Assembly: GCF_000743575.1 (NCBI RefSeq)
Contig: NZ_JQGC01000005.1
Span: 57,889 to 121,888 of the forward strand
DNA: 64,000 nt
Source: Devosia riboflavina
GTDB taxonomy: Bacteria; Pseudomonadota; Alphaproteobacteria; Rhizobiales; Devosiaceae
Direction: 5' to 3'
A program made the translations under genes and the position numbers. Below are positions 17,949 to 26,235 of this stretch, piece by piece. How positions within the stretch are numbered: position 1 is the stretch's first letter; each line of letters begins with the position of its first letter. The notes beneath the pieces are model-generated. The model saw only the letters and a program-made list of their open reading frames with translations. It was not told the DNA's origin and did not search any database.

Positions 17949-20216
17949 CTAGGCAGCGGCCTCCTCGGAAGCCGGCGGAATGGGGAAATTCGAATTGAAC
18001 AACCCGCCGGGATCATACTTGGCCTTGAGCCGGCGCAGGCGGGCGAGCGTTTTGCCCGGAAATGCCTTTTCAAGCAAGTGCGGCTCGGTCCCCGTCTCAA
18101 AATTGAGATAGAGCCCATCCAGCTGCGCCGAAATGCTCGGCCAGATCGCATCCAGCCGCCGCGCCATCGCGTCCCCATAAGCACCCGCATTGAGCGAGAA
18201 ATTCTGGTGCCGATGCGCATAGGCCGTCTCATCGGCCCCTACATCGTTCACCGCCCCGCCCACAGCCCGCAACTGCATCATATTGGTCGCGCCCGCCGCC
18301 AACAGCTCCGCCATCCCCTCGGCCAGCGTCGGCGTCAGATCAGTCACCAGCCCCGCCCGCGACACCAGCCCACCAGCCCCGTCATGGCCCGAAAAATGGC
18401 TCGCCACCAGCGCCGTATAGGGAATGATATAGGCCTGGCTCCCCAGCATCGGCCCGACCGAGAGGAACGGCTGCAGCATCGGCTCAGCCACCGAGGGATC
18501 ATCGCTCATGATAACGACGCTCGCCTGCGCAATCGGCCCGCTACCGGATCGCCCCGGCACCATAGTCAGAAAACTAGTCAGCTCCCGCGGCGCCGCAATG
18601 ACCGTCTCCGCCCAGCGCGGCAACACGCTCTCTGCATCCGAAAGATCATAAGTGAGCTGCGCAAAGACGACATTCCCGACCGGATAGGCATCCAGCTCCA
18701 GCGCCGTCACCACGCCAAAATTGCCGCCCGCGCCACGCAGCGCCCAGAAGAGATCGGCATGGTTCTCCCGATCCGCCCTCACGAACGAACCATCGGCCAG
18801 CACCACCTCCGCCGCCTGCACATGATCCAGCGTCAGCCCGTGCTTTCGCGCGAAATAGCCGATGCCGCCGGCCGTCGCGAGACCACCCACACCCACATCG
18901 CCATAGTCGCCCGAACTCATGCCCAGCCCATGCGGCGCCAGCGCCGTGGCCACCTCGCCCCAGCGCGCCCCGGGCCCAACCCGGAACAGCCCGGTCTTTT
19001 CATCCATCAGCCGGATCGAATTGAGCTGCCCCACATCGAGCACCAGCCCGCCATCATTGGTCGACCGCCCCGATATGCCATGCCCGCCGCTGCGCACCGC
19101 CAAGGGCACGTCCTGCCGCGCGGCATAGGTGATAGCCTCGCGCACCTCTTCCGCCGTCCTGGGCCGCATAACCAGCCCCGGATTGCCCTTGTGAATATAG
19201 GTCGAGCGATGTTTGGAAAAATCATGATCGCCCGGCTCGATCACGCGCCCGGCCAGCGCCGCCGGCACACTGTCATAATCGATCCCCGCGCGCCGCGCCG
19301 CCAGCGCCTGGGCGCTGCGCACCGGCCCGGTCTGCGTCCCCGCAGCCTTTCGCGCCTTCTCGACCTGCGCCCGAACCTCCGGCGCTACGTCCTTGCCAAA
19401 AGTCTCGATCGCTCCCGGCGCATCGCTGGGCAGGATAAAGGTCGAAAACCCATGCTCGAGCGCCAGCCCGACCAATTGCTCCACCAGCGCCTCGACATCC
19501 TCCGGCGTTGCCAGCCGCCCACCGACATTGATCAGCCGCCGGATTTCCCGCGGATCGCGCCCGGCCTCCACGGCCGCCGCATCGATGATCGCATTGCTCT
19601 CGGCAATCGTCGGGCTCTTGATATAGCTCATCGACGGCAACCAGCCGTCCGCCTTCCGCCCGATCAGTTTGAGCATGCGCGGCTTCAGCGCCCCGAGCCA
19701 GATGCTGACGCCATGCGCGGGCAGTGGGCCGCGCCGCGCGCCGGCCGCCTTGTGATATTTCCCATCGACCCGCACGCCGCCCGATTTCCCGGCATCCCAG
19801 ATGCCGCGAATGACATCGATCGCCTCTTCCAGCGCATCCACGGCCTGGCCCGGCGTCAGTTCCTCGCCGCCCATGCCCTTGATCCCGTCCCAGAAGGCAC
19901 CGGCGCCGAGCCCCAGCTCCGCCCGCCCATGCGAGAGCAGGTCAAGGCTCGCTACCGCCCGCGCCAGAACGGCCGGCTGCCGCAGCGGCAGGTTCAGCAC
20001 ATTGCCGGCAAGGCTGATCCGCTCGGTCTTGGCCGCAACGAAGCTCAGCAATGTCCAGGCATCGAGGAAATTGCTCTGATAGGGATGATCTTGAAACGTG
20101 GCGAGGTCCAGCCCGGCAGCCTCGGTCAGCTGCGCCAGGGCGACCACGTCATCGGCTTGCTGCGCGCTCGGCGTGATAAAGGTGCCGAACTTCAGCTCGT
20201 GCCCATAATCGGTCAT
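17949..20216 (-). CDS. Luciferase-like monooxygenase fused to BBE-type FAD oxidase
   Basis: A 755-residue two-enzyme fusion. Residues 1 to about 295 are a luciferase-like (LLM) flavin-dependent oxidoreductase (KFGTFITPSAQQADDVVALA; LSHGRAELGLGAGAFWDGIK; KADGWLP). About 345-510 is a PCMH-type FAD domain with RSGGHG, where H379 matches the histidine that binds FAD covalently in berberine-bridge (BBE) enzymes. The Cys used for the second covalent link is replaced (GDYGDVGVGG), so only single attachment is expected. The C-terminus has the BBE end (KYDPGGLFNSNFPI). The ATG at 20216 is chosen as the LLM family start; a palindromic operator lies just upstream. The substrate is unknown. Confidence 0.9.
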   Translation of the reverse strand: MTDYGHELKFGTFITPSAQQADDVVALAQLTEAAGLDLATFQDHPYQSNFLDAWTLLSFVAAKTERISLAGNVLNLPLRQPAVLARAVASLDLLSHGRAELGLGAGAFWDGIKGMGGEELTPGQAVDALEEAIDVIRGIWDAGKSGGVRVDGKYHKAAGARRGPLPAHGVSIWLGALKPRMLKLIGRKADGWLPSMSYIKSPTIAESNAIIDAAAVEAGRDPREIRRLINVGGRLATPEDVEALVEQLVGLALEHGFSTFILPSDAPGAIETFGKDVAPEVRAQVEKARKAAGTQTGPVRSAQALAARRAGIDYDSVPAALAGRVIEPGDHDFSKHRSTYIHKGNPGLVMRPRTAEEVREAITYAARQDVPLAVRSGGHGISGRSTNDGGLVLDVGQLNSIRLMDEKTGLFRVGPGARWGEVATALAPHGLGMSSGDYGDVGVGGLATAGGIGYFARKHGLTLDHVQAAEVVLADGSFVRADRENHADLFWALRGAGGNFGVVTALELDAYPVGNVVFAQLTYDLSDAESVLPRWAETVIAAPRELTSFLTMVPGRSGSGPIAQASVVIMSDDPSVAEPMLQPFLSVGPMLGSQAYIIPYTALVASHFSGHDGAGGLVSRAGLVTDLTPTLAEGMAELLAAGATNMMQLRAVGGAVNDVGADETAYAHRHQNFSLNAGAYGDAMARRLDAIWPSISAQLDGLYLNFETGTEPHLLEKAFPGKTLARLRRLKAKYDPGGLFNSNFPIPPASEEAAA

Positions 20217-20228
20217 GGCAGGCTCAAT

Positions 20229-20245
20229 GGTTACAAATGGTAACC
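20229..20245. promoter_or_regulatory. Palindromic operator upstream of the flavoenzyme fusion
   Basis: GGTTAC-N5-GTAACC is a perfect 6-5-6 inverted repeat 13-29 bp before the start codon of the fusion gene. Its size and place fit an operator for a TetR- or HxlR-type repressor. No such regulator gene is next to it; the HxlR gene at 43.2-43.6 kb is 23 kb away. Confidence 0.6.
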
Positions 20246-20351
20246 GACTATTTAGGCGATACCGTCGCCCGTGCAAGTGGACACATGGGTGTGACCGGCG
20301 AACAAGTATCTCCGCCACATCTGCCGCCGCATTATCTCAGTAGCCACATCA

Positions 20352-20476
20352 TTCCAGTAGCCCTCATGGTGAGGTGCGGAGCGCTAGCGTAGCCTCGAAC
20401 CACGAGGGCGTGCCACCGACCCATTCAGCCACTCCCTCATGGTTCGACACTTTGCTTTCCATGAGGGCTACTGGAA
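20352..20476. mobile_element. MITE-like element with 18-bp terminal inverted repeats
   Basis: TTCCAGTAGCCCTCATGG at 20352-20369 is repeated perfectly inverted at 20459-20476. The 89 bp between contain further degenerate copies of the arms (CTCATGG..; CGAACCACGAGGG) and the GTGAGGTGCGGAGCG type sequence found between genes in many Hyphomicrobiales. No coding capacity. I could not identify a target-site duplication. Confidence 0.55.
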
Positions 20477-20486
20477 ACCCGCTCCC

Positions 20487-20523
20487 AAAACAAAAGACCC
20501 GCCCCAGCTCACACCAGGACGGG
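20487..20523 (-). terminator. Terminator of the ornithine decarboxylase gene
   Basis: Read on the minus strand, CCCGTCC pairs with GGGCGGG (one G-U pair; positions 20517-20523 and 20498-20504) and is followed by TCTTTTGTTTT. It lies about 27 bp after the decarboxylase stop codon. Confidence 0.65.
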
Positions 20524-20549
20524 CCCAATCATTCAGAGGGTAAAACCCC

Positions 20550-21734
20550 TCACTCGGCCGGCGCCATATCCTTGCCGGTATAAACCTCATCGACCCAATA
20601 CTGGTCGCGACGATCAAACCCGTTGAACGGCGTCAGCGAAGCCTGGGTATAGGCGCCCATCAGGCCGAACTCGATCCAATCGTCTTCATCGATATCGGCC
20701 GGCAGCGTGAACACCTGCGGCAGCACGTCATAGCTGTCGCAGGTCGGGCCCCAGATGGTGAATTCGGAGAATTCCTGGTCGTTGTCGTGAACGCGCGGGC
20801 CGCGCCACACGCGCACCGGCGGGGTGAAGTGCATGAACTTCACTTCCATCAGCGAGCCATAGGCGCCGTCATTGACATAGACCGACTGCCCGCCGCGCTG
20901 ATGTTTTACGCGCAACAGGAGCGAAGTCGACGAGGTCACGAGAGCACGGCCCGGCTCGATGATCAGTTCCGGCTTGTTCTTGTCGCCAAAGTGGTCGGTC
21001 ACGGCCTGGGCGATGGTCTCAAAATAATAGTCCATCGGCGGCGCTTCGCTGGTCGGGTAGGGGGCCGGATAGCCGCCACCGATATTGAGGCGCTTCAGCT
21101 CAATGCCGCTCTCTTCGACGATCCGCGCGGCAGCAGCAATGTGGCGCTCATAGGCATAGGCGTCTTCGCACTGCGAACCCACGTGGAAGCAGAGGCTGGG
21201 CGTATAGCCCATCTTCTCGACGGCCTGCACGATTTCGGCCGCGCCCTGTTCCATCACGCCAAACTTGATGCCGAAGTCATAGGACTTCAGCGCCTTGCCG
21301 GCCTTGAAACGGGTAGTAACCTCAACGTCACGCGATGGCGAAACGACGGCGGCGAGCTGGTCGAGCTGCTGCGGGTGGTCGATGGTGAAGGAGCGAACGC
21401 CGAACTCTTCATAAGCGCGCTCGATTTCGCGCTTGTTCTTGATCGGGTTGTTGTAGTGCATCACAGCGCCGGGCGCGTAGTCGCGCACCAGTTCCATTTC
21501 GGTGTTCGAAGCCACGTCGAACGCCTTGAGGCCTTCCTTGTGCAACTGCGCAATGATGTGCGGCGACGGGTTGCATTTCACCGCATAGGTGAGCAGGCCG
21601 TCAAAGCCCTTCTTGAAAACCTTCACGGCCCTATGGAACTCCTTCTCCGAGAAGAGGAAGGAGGGAAAGTCCGGCGCCTCTGCCGCGATCAGCGCGGAAG
21701 TATTGGCGTAAACGGTCTTCGGCTCGTCAGTCAT
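20550..21734 (-). CDS. Ornithine (type III, fold-III PLP) decarboxylase
   Basis: Decarboxylates ornithine to putrescine (or lysine to cadaverine) with PLP, feeding polyamine synthesis. The 394-residue protein has the PLP lysine in YAVKCNP (K53), the HVGSQ segment, the glycine-rich GGGYPAPYP, the EPGRALV phosphate-binding region, and the catalytic cysteine in WGPTCDSYDV (C332) that marks ornithine/lysine rather than diaminopimelate decarboxylases. The length fits the eukaryote-like ODC family common in alphaproteobacteria. It diverges from degP, and a good promoter-like sequence lies about 95 bp upstream. Confidence 0.93.
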   Translation of the reverse strand: MTDEPKTVYANTSALIAAEAPDFPSFLFSEKEFHRAVKVFKKGFDGLLTYAVKCNPSPHIIAQLHKEGLKAFDVASNTEMELVRDYAPGAVMHYNNPIKNKREIERAYEEFGVRSFTIDHPQQLDQLAAVVSPSRDVEVTTRFKAGKALKSYDFGIKFGVMEQGAAEIVQAVEKMGYTPSLCFHVGSQCEDAYAYERHIAAAARIVEESGIELKRLNIGGGYPAPYPTSEAPPMDYYFETIAQAVTDHFGDKNKPELIIEPGRALVTSSTSLLLRVKHQRGGQSVYVNDGAYGSLMEVKFMHFTPPVRVWRGPRVHDNDQEFSEFTIWGPTCDSYDVLPQVFTLPADIDEDDWIEFGLMGAYTQASLTPFNGFDRRDQYWVDEVYTGKDMAPAE

Positions 21735-21826
21735 TGGACAACAGGCCTTTCGGGGCTGGAGAGAGAAGGAAATTCACCGCGTTTACGTGTTTTCCAGTTC
21801 GAAAACGCGAGAAAATTGAGCGCTGC

Positions 21827-21854
21827 ATATAGGGCCGTGTGCCCCCTCGCGCAA
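21827..21854 (-). promoter_or_regulatory. Candidate promoter of the decarboxylase gene
   Basis: On the minus strand, TTGCGC (21854-21849) and CTATAT (21832-21827) are 16 bp apart; CTATAT is the favoured -10 form in rhizobia. It would give a leader of about 85 nt. Confidence 0.45.
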
Positions 21855-21977
21855 ACGTTTATTTGCCCATGGAAACAACAATGTTCGAACGTCATTTTCA
21901 TGACAGATTCCGGGCGTTCTGCTCGCGTCGCATTCTGTGAGCCAAATGGCTCGAAACAGGTAGCTGAAAGTTTACCC

Positions 21978-23462
21978 ATGTCTCTGCGAACGCTCGTCTT
22001 TTCGGGTCTCGCCGTAGCGGTCATCGCCATCGGCGGCACACTGGCCTTCTCCCCTTGGAACGCTCCGGGGCAGGCTCAGGTTCAAACAGCTCAGGCCCAG
22101 GCTGAAGCGCCCCCGCCCGCCGCAGAGAACCGAAGCGTGCCCGCGAGCCAGGCTCAGGTACAATTGAGCTTCGCCCCCATCGTCCAGGCGGTCTCGCCTT
22201 CCGTGGTCAATGTCTATGCCACCCGCATCGAGTCGCAGGCCACGTCGCCCTTCGCCAATGACCCCTTCTTCTCCCGCTTCTTTGGCGATCAATATTTCCA
22301 GTCCCGCCCGCGCGAATCCCGCTCGCTGGGCTCCGGCGTCGTGGTCGATGGGGCAGGGGTGATCCTCACCAATTCCCACGTCATCAATGGCGCGACCGAT
22401 GTGCGCATCGCCCTCAGCGATGGCCGCGAATTCGCCGTCGATGTCGTTGTCGAAGACAAGCAGACTGACCTCGCCGTCCTCCGCGTCCGCGACACGCGCG
22501 GCGTCACCTTCCCGGCCATCACATTCGCCGATAGCGACGCGCTGCTCGTGGGCGATCTCGTCCTCGCCATCGGCAATCCCTTCGGCGTCGGCCAGACCGT
22601 CACCTCCGGCATCGTCTCTGCCCTGGCGCGCACGGGTGTCGAAAGCTCCGACTACGAATTCTTCATCCAGACCGACGCGGCCATCAATCCCGGCAATTCC
22701 GGCGGCGCCCTTGTCGATATGCAGGGGCGTCTCGTCGGCATCAACACCGCCATCTATTCCCAATCCGGCGGCTCAGTCGGCATCGGCTTTGCCATCCCCG
22801 CCAATATGGCTAAGCTCGTTGCCGATGCCGGCGTCAATGGCGGCGAAATCGTCCGCCCCTGGTTCGGCGCCAAAATGCAGGCCGTCGATTCCGACATCGC
22901 TAATAGCCTCGGCATGGACGCCCCGCATGGCGCCCTCATCACCGATGTCGCCCCCAACGGCCCCGCCGCCCGCGCCGGCTTCCAGTCCGGCGACGTCATT
23001 CTCTCCGTTGATGGCCAGCGCGTAGACGACCCCAGCGCCTTCAACTTCCGCCTGGCGACAAAGCCCATCGGCCAGACCACCAAGCTCGAACGCCTGCGCG
23101 GCACCGCAATGGAAACTCTCGACTTCCCCGTCGAAGCCGCTCCCGCGCCAGCCGACAACGCCACGGCCACCATCTCCGCCGACTCGCGTTTCTCCGGCGT
23201 CACCGTCCGCCAACTCGATCCGGCCCTCTCCGAATCCAAAAACCTGCCCTACGACGCCACAGGCGTCCTCATCACCGCCATAACCGCCGGCTCCCCCGCC
23301 GAAGCCATGGGCCTCCGAGTGGACGACGTCATCCTTCAGCTCAACGACACCGACATCAAGGATGCGCAGACTTTCAGCACCACGGCCTCCCAGCGGGTCC
23401 GGACATGGCAGATCATTCTGCAACGGGATGGACGAGTGAGCAGGGCTATAGTGAGCGGATAG
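21978..23462 (+). CDS. degP: DegP/Do-type periplasmic serine protease
   Basis: Periplasmic protease-chaperone that removes misfolded envelope proteins. The 494-residue product has an N-terminal signal segment (residues 5-25), the trypsin fold with H134 (TNSHVI), D164 (TDLAVLR) and S241 (NPGNSGGAL), and two PDZ domains (about 290-385 and 402-488). The ATG at 21978 gives a normal signal peptide; longer in-frame starts reach back across the divergent gene's promoter and are not credible. Placing degP after the ribosomal block is common in Hyphomicrobiales, but here about 7 kb lies between. Confidence 0.93.
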   Translation: MSLRTLVFSGLAVAVIAIGGTLAFSPWNAPGQAQVQTAQAQAEAPPPAAENRSVPASQAQVQLSFAPIVQAVSPSVVNVYATRIESQATSPFANDPFFSRFFGDQYFQSRPRESRSLGSGVVVDGAGVILTNSHVINGATDVRIALSDGREFAVDVVVEDKQTDLAVLRVRDTRGVTFPAITFADSDALLVGDLVLAIGNPFGVGQTVTSGIVSALARTGVESSDYEFFIQTDAAINPGNSGGALVDMQGRLVGINTAIYSQSGGSVGIGFAIPANMAKLVADAGVNGGEIVRPWFGAKMQAVDSDIANSLGMDAPHGALITDVAPNGPAARAGFQSGDVILSVDGQRVDDPSAFNFRLATKPIGQTTKLERLRGTAMETLDFPVEAAPAPADNATATISADSRFSGVTVRQLDPALSESKNLPYDATGVLITAITAGSPAEAMGLRVDDVILQLNDTDIKDAQTFSTTASQRVRTWQIILQRDGRVSRAIVSG

Positions 23463-23856
23463 GCTCCAACCGACCGTCGCACCCCAGGCCGTCACCCTCG
23501 GGCTTGACCCGAGGGCTCTACACTTGCCGCACCCAACCCAAAGTGAAATGTCCTCGGGTCAGGCCCGAGGATGACGATCGGTGGCACCGCGCTCCAACCT
23601 CCACCGTGTCATTCCCGCGAAAGCGGGAACCTCTGTTTGCGAGGCTGGCACCAAACACCCCCTCCCATCCTCCCCCATCAAGGGGGAGGTGCCGCATCGG
23701 GTGCGTGGCAATATCCTGCCCAAACCACGGGCCCAACCGAATTCGCCATGGCGAATTCGGTGACACCTCCCCCTTTGATGGGGGAGGCCGGGAGGGGGCC
23801 AAACCCTCTGAATCAATCTCTCAACCCCACCCACCAACCCACTGAATCCTAACCCC
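23463..23856. repeat. Gap of clustered palindromic repeats after degP
   Basis: About 390 bp with no gene. In order it holds CCCTCGGGCTTGACCCGAGGG-type and CCTCGGGTCAGGCCCGAGG-type hairpins (about 23490-23575), a GTCATTCCCGCGAAAGCGGG palindrome (23608-23633), and a composite inverted-repeat element (23669-23787). Confidence 0.75.
23669..23787. mobile_element. Composite inverted-repeat element with central palindrome
   Basis: Arms of 23-24 bp (beginning CCTCCCCCATCAAGGGGG at 23669; inverted copy 23764-23787, one base indel) enclose about 70 bp that includes a perfect 26-bp palindrome at 23736-23761 (half-site ACCGAATTCGCCA). It is non-coding and MITE-like. Transposition history is inferred from structure only. 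Confidence 0.55.
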
Positions 23857-24429
23857 TTATTCCACTACCACTTCCGGCAATTCCATCCCAGCCAGTGCCT
23901 CGATCGTTCCCATCCGCCAGCCCTGCAACCCCTTCAGCAATTCCGTCGCTCCCTCGTCATACCCCCGCCGGCTGATCCCAAACATCGCCACCCCATCCTC
24001 CAGCGGCACATACCGATAGGCATTCCACTCCACGATCACCGTCCCGCTGCTGTCATCACTCAGCAGAAAATCCAGAATGATCTCCCCCGTCTCCTCATTC
24101 TCGATCAGCGCAAAATTCACCACCGGATCACTCGCCTGCCGCTGCTTCAGCCCATCGACCATCGTCCCGGCCGCGTCCCGCACCGAAATCCCATTGGTCA
24201 GCACATCCACCATGAACATCTGCTCATAGGCTTCCACTGATTGTCCCGCGGGCACATATTCCTGCTTATAAAACGTGTCAGTCGGGTGGCTGGTCCAGGC
24301 GAGTTCAAAACTCTCCCCCTCGAGCACGAACGGTCCCGGCGCCCCCACCGCGTCGTCCTGCGCCACCGCCACCGAACCCGTGAGACAAACCAGCGCCACA
24401 GCGGCAATCAAACGACCAATCATGAGCAT
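23857..24429 (-). CDS. Secreted protein of unknown function
   Basis: A 190-residue protein with a clear signal peptide (MLMIGRLIAAVALVCLTGSV, cleavage likely after AVAQ). The mature part (FELAWTSHPTDTFYKQEYVP ... GYDEGATELLKGLQGWRMGT) is acidic and looks like a single compact domain. I do not recognise the family. The ATG at 24429 is preceded by AGGAAAAGGGA. It lies between degP and rarA on the opposite strand. Confidence 0.75.
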   Translation of the reverse strand: MLMIGRLIAAVALVCLTGSVAVAQDDAVGAPGPFVLEGESFELAWTSHPTDTFYKQEYVPAGQSVEAYEQMFMVDVLTNGISVRDAAGTMVDGLKQRQASDPVVNFALIENEETGEIILDFLLSDDSSGTVIVEWNAYRYVPLEDGVAMFGISRRGYDEGATELLKGLQGWRMGTIEALAGMELPEVVVE

Positions 24430-24528
24430 TCCCTTTTCCTCTAGCCTCAGTTGAACGCGCAACCCGACCCAAGGCAACACACGAACGAAGCGGGTGCGAC
24501 GCGCCGCACAATTTGCTATTGAGCCCCC

Positions 24529-25842
24529 ATGTCCGATCTCTTCGCCGCCGATCCCAACGAAACCGACAAGGCCCGCCCCCTCGCGGACCAGCTCCGCCCA
24601 CGCGCCCTCGATGAAGTCATCGGCCAGACCCATCTCCTCGGCCCCGATGGCACGCTCACCCGCATGCTCGCTTCAGGCCGCCTCGGCTCGCTCATCCTCT
24701 GGGGCCCGCCCGGCACCGGCAAGACCACCGTCGCGCGCCTACTCGCCGACCAGATCGGCTTCCGCTTCGAGCAGATTTCCGCGATTTTCTCCGGCGTAGC
24801 CGACCTGAAAAAGGTCTTCGAAAAAGCCCGCTTCGAACGCCTCTCCGGCCACCGAACGCTGCTCTTCGTCGACGAGATCCATCGCTTCAACCGCGCCCAG
24901 CAGGATAGCTTTCTTCCCGTCATGGAAGACGGCACGGTCGTCCTCGTCGGCGCCACCACCGAAAACCCCTCCTTCGAACTCAACGCCGCTCTTCTCTCCC
25001 GCAGTCAGGTCCTGCGCTTCGAGTCACTCGGCCAGCCCGATCTCGAACTGCTCCTCCAGCGCGCCGAAACCCTCCTCGGCTCCGCGCTGCCCCTCACCGA
25101 CGAGGCGCGCCAAACCCTTCTCGGTCTCGCCGATGGCGACGGTCGCGCGCTTTTGGGCCTCGTCGAGGAGATTTTAGCATCCGCACGCTCCGATGAGACG
25201 CTCGATGCTAACAGTCTGCTAACCGTAGTGCAGCGCAGAGCGCCGATTTACGACAAGGCGCAGGACGGCCACTACAACCTGATCTCGGCCCTGCACAAAA
25301 CCATCCGCGGCTCCGATCCCGACGCGGCCCTCTACTATTTCGCCCGCATGATCGACGCCGGCGAAGATCCGCTTTTCCTCGCTAGACGCTTGATTCGTAT
25401 GGCTTCCGAGGACATCGGCAACGCCGACCCGCAGGCGCTCCCCCTCGCCATAGCCGGCCGCGACGCCTACCAGATGCTCGGCTCCCCCGAAGGCGAACTC
25501 TCCCTCGCCCAAGTCGTTGTCTACCTGGCGCTCGCCCCAAAATCCAACGCCGTCTACACCGCCTTCAAGGCGGCAATTTCCCTAGCGAAATCAACCGGTT
25601 CGCCCATGCCGCCCATGGTCATCCTCAACGCCCCCACCAAGCTGATGAAGGGCGAAGGGTATGGCGATGGTTACCAATACGACCACGACGTCCCCGACGC
25701 TTTTTCCGGTCAGGAATACTTCCCGGAAAAGCTCGGTCGGCAGCAATTCTATCACCCCGTCGAGCGCGGGTTCGAGCGCGACCTAAAAAAGCGCATGGAC
25801 TATTTCGCCCGCCTTCGCGCCGAAAAAGCCAGGAAAGACTGA
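24529..25842 (+). CDS. rarA: Replication-associated recombination protein A
   Basis: AAA+ ATPase of the RarA/MgsA/WRNIP1 family that acts at stalled replication forks. The 437-residue product has Walker A GPPGTGKTT (59-67), Walker B LLFVDEIHR (111-119), the sensor-1 segment VLVGATTENPSFELN, and the family's C-terminal tetramerisation domain (YNLISALHKTIRGSDPDAAL; PNAPTKLMK-like LNAPTKLMKGEGYG). It begins a plus-strand run with crcB, rluC, HAD and ATP12 genes, spaced 9 bp or less or overlapping. Confidence 0.95.
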   Translation: MSDLFAADPNETDKARPLADQLRPRALDEVIGQTHLLGPDGTLTRMLASGRLGSLILWGPPGTGKTTVARLLADQIGFRFEQISAIFSGVADLKKVFEKARFERLSGHRTLLFVDEIHRFNRAQQDSFLPVMEDGTVVLVGATTENPSFELNAALLSRSQVLRFESLGQPDLELLLQRAETLLGSALPLTDEARQTLLGLADGDGRALLGLVEEILASARSDETLDANSLLTVVQRRAPIYDKAQDGHYNLISALHKTIRGSDPDAALYYFARMIDAGEDPLFLARRLIRMASEDIGNADPQALPLAIAGRDAYQMLGSPEGELSLAQVVVYLALAPKSNAVYTAFKAAISLAKSTGSPMPPMVILNAPTKLMKGEGYGDGYQYDHDVPDAFSGQEYFPEKLGRQQFYHPVERGFERDLKKRMDYFARLRAEKARKD

Positions 25843-25851
25843 GGCTTACAA

Positions 25852-26235
25852 ATGAACGGCTTCTTCCTCGTCGGCGTCGGCGGCGCCCTTGGTGCCATGG
25901 CCCGTTACGGCTTCGCCAGCATCATCGGACGCCTCTGGCCCATGGGCTTCCCGCTCGCGACGCTGCTGATCAACATCATCGGCTCCATCGCCATGGGCCT
26001 CTTCGTCGGCCTCATGGCCAAACTTCTCCCCGCCAATCAGGAGGAGCTAAGGCTCTTTGTCGCTGTCGGAATTTTCGGCGGTTTTACAACTTTCTCCTCC
26101 TTCTCCCTCGACACCATAGTGCTCATCGAGCGCGGCGAACTCGTTCAGGCGATCACCTATGTCGCCTTGTCAGTTGTAGTTTGTCTCATAGGCCTATATC
26201 TCGGCCTTTTGATAACCAGAGGCAGCCCCGCATGA
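25852..26235 (+). CDS. crcB: Fluoride channel CrcB/Fluc
   Basis: Dual-topology homodimeric F- channel that protects against fluoride. The 127-residue product has four membrane segments and the conserved GGALGAMARYG, TLLINIIGS and GGFTTFSSFSLD motifs, including the Asn and Phe residues that line the pore. No fluoride riboswitch is visible upstream, where rarA ends only 9 bp away. It overlaps rluC by ATGA. Confidence 0.95.
   Translation: MNGFFLVGVGGALGAMARYGFASIIGRLWPMGFPLATLLINIIGSIAMGLFVGLMAKLLPANQEELRLFVAVGIFGGFTTFSSFSLDTIVLIERGELVQAITYVALSVVVCLIGLYLGLLITRGSPA

Noticed and set aside
18078..20243. 721-codon plus-strand frame opposite the flavoenzyme fusion
   Set aside because: The minus strand encodes a protein with clear cofactor motifs over the whole length; the plus frame is an Arg-rich mirror image.
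20787..21977. N-terminal extension of degP by about 400 codons
   Set aside because: It overlaps the ornithine decarboxylase gene on the other strand and is removed by the ATG at 21978, which gives a proper signal peptide.
21855..21977. RpoH- or EcfG-type stress promoter for degP
   Set aside because: GGAAAC near 21878 lacks a matching -10 at the right distance, and no convincing heat-shock promoter is visible.
25843..25851. Fluoride riboswitch before crcB
   Set aside because: Only 9 bp separate rarA from crcB, and no riboswitch-like structure is apparent at the end of rarA.
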